From Bacteroides sp. (GTDB taxonomy: Bacteria; Bacteroidota; Bacteroidia; Bacteroidales; Bacteroidaceae): 64,000 nucleotides of DNA. The notes beneath the pieces are model-generated. The model was not told the origin of the DNA. It did no database searches and saw nothing but the letters and a program-made list of their open reading frames with translations. The DNA is taken from NCBI RefSeq assembly GCF_028690125.1, contig NZ_JAQVBV010000014.1, positions 1 through 64,000 of the forward strand. Direction: 5' to 3'. The translations under genes and the position numbers were made by a program. Below are positions 61,764 to 64,000 of this stretch, piece after piece (within the stretch, counting starts at the first letter, position 1; every line of letters begins with the position of its first letter).

Positions 61764-62645
61764 ATGGATGAACTGACAGAGATATATAAAAGAATAGAGT
61801 ATCTACGCAATAGCGGAGTAAAGATGAAAGAGATTGCTGACCGGGTGGATATGGCTCCAAGTGTATTGTCAGCTTTATACTCCAGTGTTTTACCTGCTTA
61901 TATTGATCTTCTGAAAACCCGTACTCCGGATGATGCCTTGGACGAAGCACTGGCATTAGTGAATAATGTTTCCAAAAAACGCTTATTAAATAATGTAAGC
62001 TCTATGAAATTGTTGCTTCTCGAAATGGAGCCTGAACAACAGGGGGAAGCGGATAGTGGAAACCCTTTGGTCAAATTACTAGGAAGGGAAATGAAAGAAT
62101 CTGTACAGGATGTTTTCAATTACAGCGGGATTTATCTTAGTTATAGTCTCTCTTCTTCGACGGATAGTCTGAAAATTGAACCATATATGATTTGTGCATC
62201 CGATAATTGTGAATATGTAAAGGTGGGCATGATCAATGCTTATAAATCTGTTCATTGGGGAGGAGGCATTATCAGCAATCATCAGAATTCTTATCTGATA
62301 TTTAATGAACGGGACTTGCCACAATTTGCTCTGGTCACTATCTACCTGCAACTCCCGCATTATGAATTCCCCAATATGCTGAAAGGGCTGTATCTCTGTC
62401 TGGATTACAATCACAATCCAATAGCACGTCGTATAGTGCTGGTGAAGCAATCCGATAGTACGGATATTAATGAGTTTTTAAAAATGGAGGGACAATTGGT
62501 TCCAAAAGAAGAACTGACACCGGAATTAGAAGCGTATTACAATTATACTTGTCAGGAGGGAGATTATATCAAAACTTGTACTGTACCTTCGCCAAAGCTG
62601 GATGAAACGGATCTGGAACGGGAGAAAAAGATGTTGAGAATATAG
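61764..62645 (+). CDS. Putative HTH regulator divergent from the phosphonate operon
   Basis: 293 aa. The N-terminal about 50 residues form a helix-turn-helix (YKRIEYLRNSGVKMKEIADRVDMAPSVLSALYSSVLPAY, with KEIADRVDMAPSVLSAL as recognition unit). After a helical linker (NNVSKKRLLNNVSSMKLLLLEME) comes a larger domain of about 170 residues with regular beta strands (VFNYSGIYLSYSLSSSTDSLKIEPYMIC, YVKVGMINAYKSVHWGGGII, MLKGLYLCLDYNHNPIARRIVLVKQ). I do not recognise this second domain; it is not LysR, GntR or AraC. Its divergent position makes it the likely regulator of the transporter-phnX-phnW operon, possibly sensing 2-aminoethylphosphonate or an intermediate. Confidence 0.72.
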   Translation: MDELTEIYKRIEYLRNSGVKMKEIADRVDMAPSVLSALYSSVLPAYIDLLKTRTPDDALDEALALVNNVSKKRLLNNVSSMKLLLLEMEPEQQGEADSGNPLVKLLGREMKESVQDVFNYSGIYLSYSLSSSTDSLKIEPYMICASDNCEYVKVGMINAYKSVHWGGGIISNHQNSYLIFNERDLPQFALVTIYLQLPHYEFPNMLKGLYLCLDYNHNPIARRIVLVKQSDSTDINEFLKMEGQLVPKEELTPELEAYYNYTCQEGDYIKTCTVPSPKLDETDLEREKKMLRI

Positions 62646-62697
62646 CGTTTGGTGGACATATATACTCATCATGCCAGATATATAAATCCACTATACT

Positions 62698-62734
62698 GGG
62701 CAATATATATCTAGCGTGCTGTCTATATATGCCC
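62698..62734. repeat. AT-rich hairpin between the regulator gene and the GH92 gene
   Basis: GGGCAATATATATCTAG folds on CTGTCTATATATGCCC with one bulge. A third similar word (CCAGATATATAAA) lies at 62674. Probably a transcription end for one or both convergent genes; nothing else was seen in 62735-62907. Confidence 0.45.
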
Positions 62735-62907
62735 GACAAAGAGATAATGTTCTTCTTTTTAATGAAATAAAATAGCCTCTCAAACAAGGTTATATGATCT
62801 TTCAAAACATTGGAAAGAAAAATAAAAAGATGGACGGTCTCTGAAAAAAATATTGAGATGTTTGAATTCAATCTTTGAGAAGATATAAACAAATTACGAT
62901 AGACCTT

Positions 62908-64000
62908 TTACTTAGAAATTGAAAAAGGTAAATCACCGTCACCACTTCCCCACTCTAAAGAAGGTTTTTCACCCATAACGAGTTTCAGTGTTCCTCCGTT
63001 CATCATATCAAAATGACTCAAATAATTCTTAGTATACGGTTTTCCGTTGAGAGTTGCCGATTGAATATAGATATTCTTGTCGCTGGTGTTCTTTGCTACG
63101 ACTTTAAAAGTCTTTCCGTTCTTCAACCGGATCGTTACTTTTCGAAAAGTAGGGCTTGCCATTACATATTCAGGAACTCCGGGACACACCGGATAAAATC
63201 CTAAAGCTGCAAACGCATACCAAGCGGACATCTGCCCGGAATCGTCATTACCCGATAATCCTCCCACATCCAACAAGTATTCTTCTTCCATAATACGACG
63301 GATATGCTTTTGAGTTTTAAACGGCTTTCCTAACCAGTTGTAGAGATAGGCAACCTGATGACAAGGTTCGTTTCCATGCCAATATCTGTTCTCTGAAAAC
63401 ATAGAATCCAGTTTGGCTTCAAAAACATCTTTACCCCCCATTCTATGCATCAAACCCTGAATATCCTGAGGAACGTACCAGGTATAGTGACACGGATAAC
63501 CTTCGGTGATGTAAGGTGCAAATACAAACGGATTAAAATAATCAATAAAAGATCCGTTCTTGTGCCTTCCTCTTGCATATCCTGTGGTAGGATCAATCAT
63601 ATTCTTATAATTCAACGCTCTGTTCCTCAACAACTCTGCATCTTCTTTCTTACCCAATTTCCGAGCTACCTGAGACAGTACGAAATCATCATAAGCATAT
63701 TCCAAGGTACGAGAAACCTGCTCACCTCTATGAAATGCTTCTTTTACGGGATCTTCCATAGGAATATAGCCGTATTCCATATAAGAAGCCAGTCCCCTAC
63801 GCCCCTTACCATCCGCATAATCTGCCAAATCAGCCGGAGATTCAAAAGCATTCTTACGCATTCCTTCATAAGCTTTTTCCAGATGATGAACGGGAATATC
63901 TTTCATAACTGCATCCCCTATCATAGCTATGGCATGATCTCCTACCATTGCAGAAGTATAACTATTCCAGCAAGGAAAAATTGGCAACCACCCACCTTGT
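62908..64000 (-). CDS. GH92-family alpha-mannosidase, C-terminal part (cut by window edge)
   Basis: The frame is open through the right edge of the window (GGWLPIFPCWNSYTSAMVGDHA near its left-out N-terminal side), so only about 364 C-terminal residues are visible. GH92 exo-mannosidases remove alpha-1,2- and related mannoses from high-mannose glycans using calcium. Landmarks: CWNSYTSAMVGDHA, RTLEYAYDDFVLSQVA, GYPCHYTWYVPQD, GNEPCHQVAYLYNW, and the conserved GGLSGNDDSGQMSAWYAFAALGFYPVCPG with the catalytic acidic pair. The C-terminal beta domain (GKTFKVVAKNTSDKNIYIQSATLNGKPY) is complete. Signal peptide and N-terminus lie outside. Confidence 0.93.
   Translation of the reverse strand, partial: QGGWLPIFPCWNSYTSAMVGDHAIAMIGDAVMKDIPVHHLEKAYEGMRKNAFESPADLADYADGKGRRGLASYMEYGYIPMEDPVKEAFHRGEQVSRTLEYAYDDFVLSQVARKLGKKEDAELLRNRALNYKNMIDPTTGYARGRHKNGSFIDYFNPFVFAPYITEGYPCHYTWYVPQDIQGLMHRMGGKDVFEAKLDSMFSENRYWHGNEPCHQVAYLYNWLGKPFKTQKHIRRIMEEEYLLDVGGLSGNDDSGQMSAWYAFAALGFYPVCPGVPEYVMASPTFRKVTIRLKNGKTFKVVAKNTSDKNIYIQSATLNGKPYTKNYLSHFDMMNGGTLKLVMGEKPSLEWGSGDGDLPFSISK

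Overview
The window reads as a chromosomal segment of a gut Bacteroides, probably of the thetaiotaomicron/ovatus group. The evidence is low-to-moderate GC, the Bacteroides promoter form (-7 TAnnTTTG, at several sites with -33 TTTG about 19-20 nt upstream), SusC/SusD pairs, many lipoproteins with an acidic stretch after the lipobox Cys, meso-DAP dehydrogenase, GH43 and GH92 enzymes, and anaerobic NrdDG. No search was possible, so family names rest on motif recognition. No rRNA, tRNA, CRISPR array or intact mobile element was seen.

Layout. 1-5.8 kb: malic enzyme (5' end cut off), a 58-aa membrane protein, glutamate dehydrogenase gdhA and a catalase. 6.1-15.1 kb (minus): a seven-gene surface operon of six lipoproteins (DUF4493-like and PCMD-like modules) and one outer-membrane barrel. 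15.4-18.4 kb (minus): a large protein joining two receiver-like domains to a PEP-synthase-type ATP-grasp region. 18.6-23.7 kb: prolyl oligopeptidase, a second glutamate dehydrogenase (gdhB, NAD-type motif) and an Xaa-Pro aminopeptidase, together a peptide/amino-acid catabolic neighbourhood. 24.5-31.2 kb: tRNA nucleotidyltransferase, a lipoprotein, a lone GH43 lipoprotein, a 45-aa basic protein coupled to an unknown acidic protein, and ruvA. 31.4-39.2 kb: ddh, an operon of three DUF3857/transglutaminase-like paralogs of which only the last keeps Cys and His, and a hemolysin III-like protein. 39.2-43.6 kb: an HTH/membrane-protein pair, rpiA and a TonB-dependent receptor. 43.6-45.2 kb: a decayed non-coding stretch holding an IS982-like transposase relic. 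45.2-52.8 kb: a SusC/SusD locus with an IPT/NHL lipoprotein and a SusE-position lipoprotein but no enzyme. 53.2-56.3 kb: a cobalamin riboswitch followed by nrdD and nrdG. 56.5-57.9 kb: an MFS transporter preceded by a striking inverted repeat. 58.0-62.6 kb: a 2-aminoethylphosphonate operon (transporter, PhnX, PhnW) with a divergent putative regulator. 62.9-64 kb: C-terminal part of a GH92 mannosidase cut by the right edge.

Most promising for novelty: the DUF4493/PCMD surface operon, the receiver/ATP-grasp protein without a phosphohistidine domain, the DUF5690-type transporter and unusual regulator tied to phosphonate breakdown, the B12-riboswitch control of the anaerobic ribonucleotide reductase, and the 18-bp inverted repeat ending exactly at the MFS start codon.
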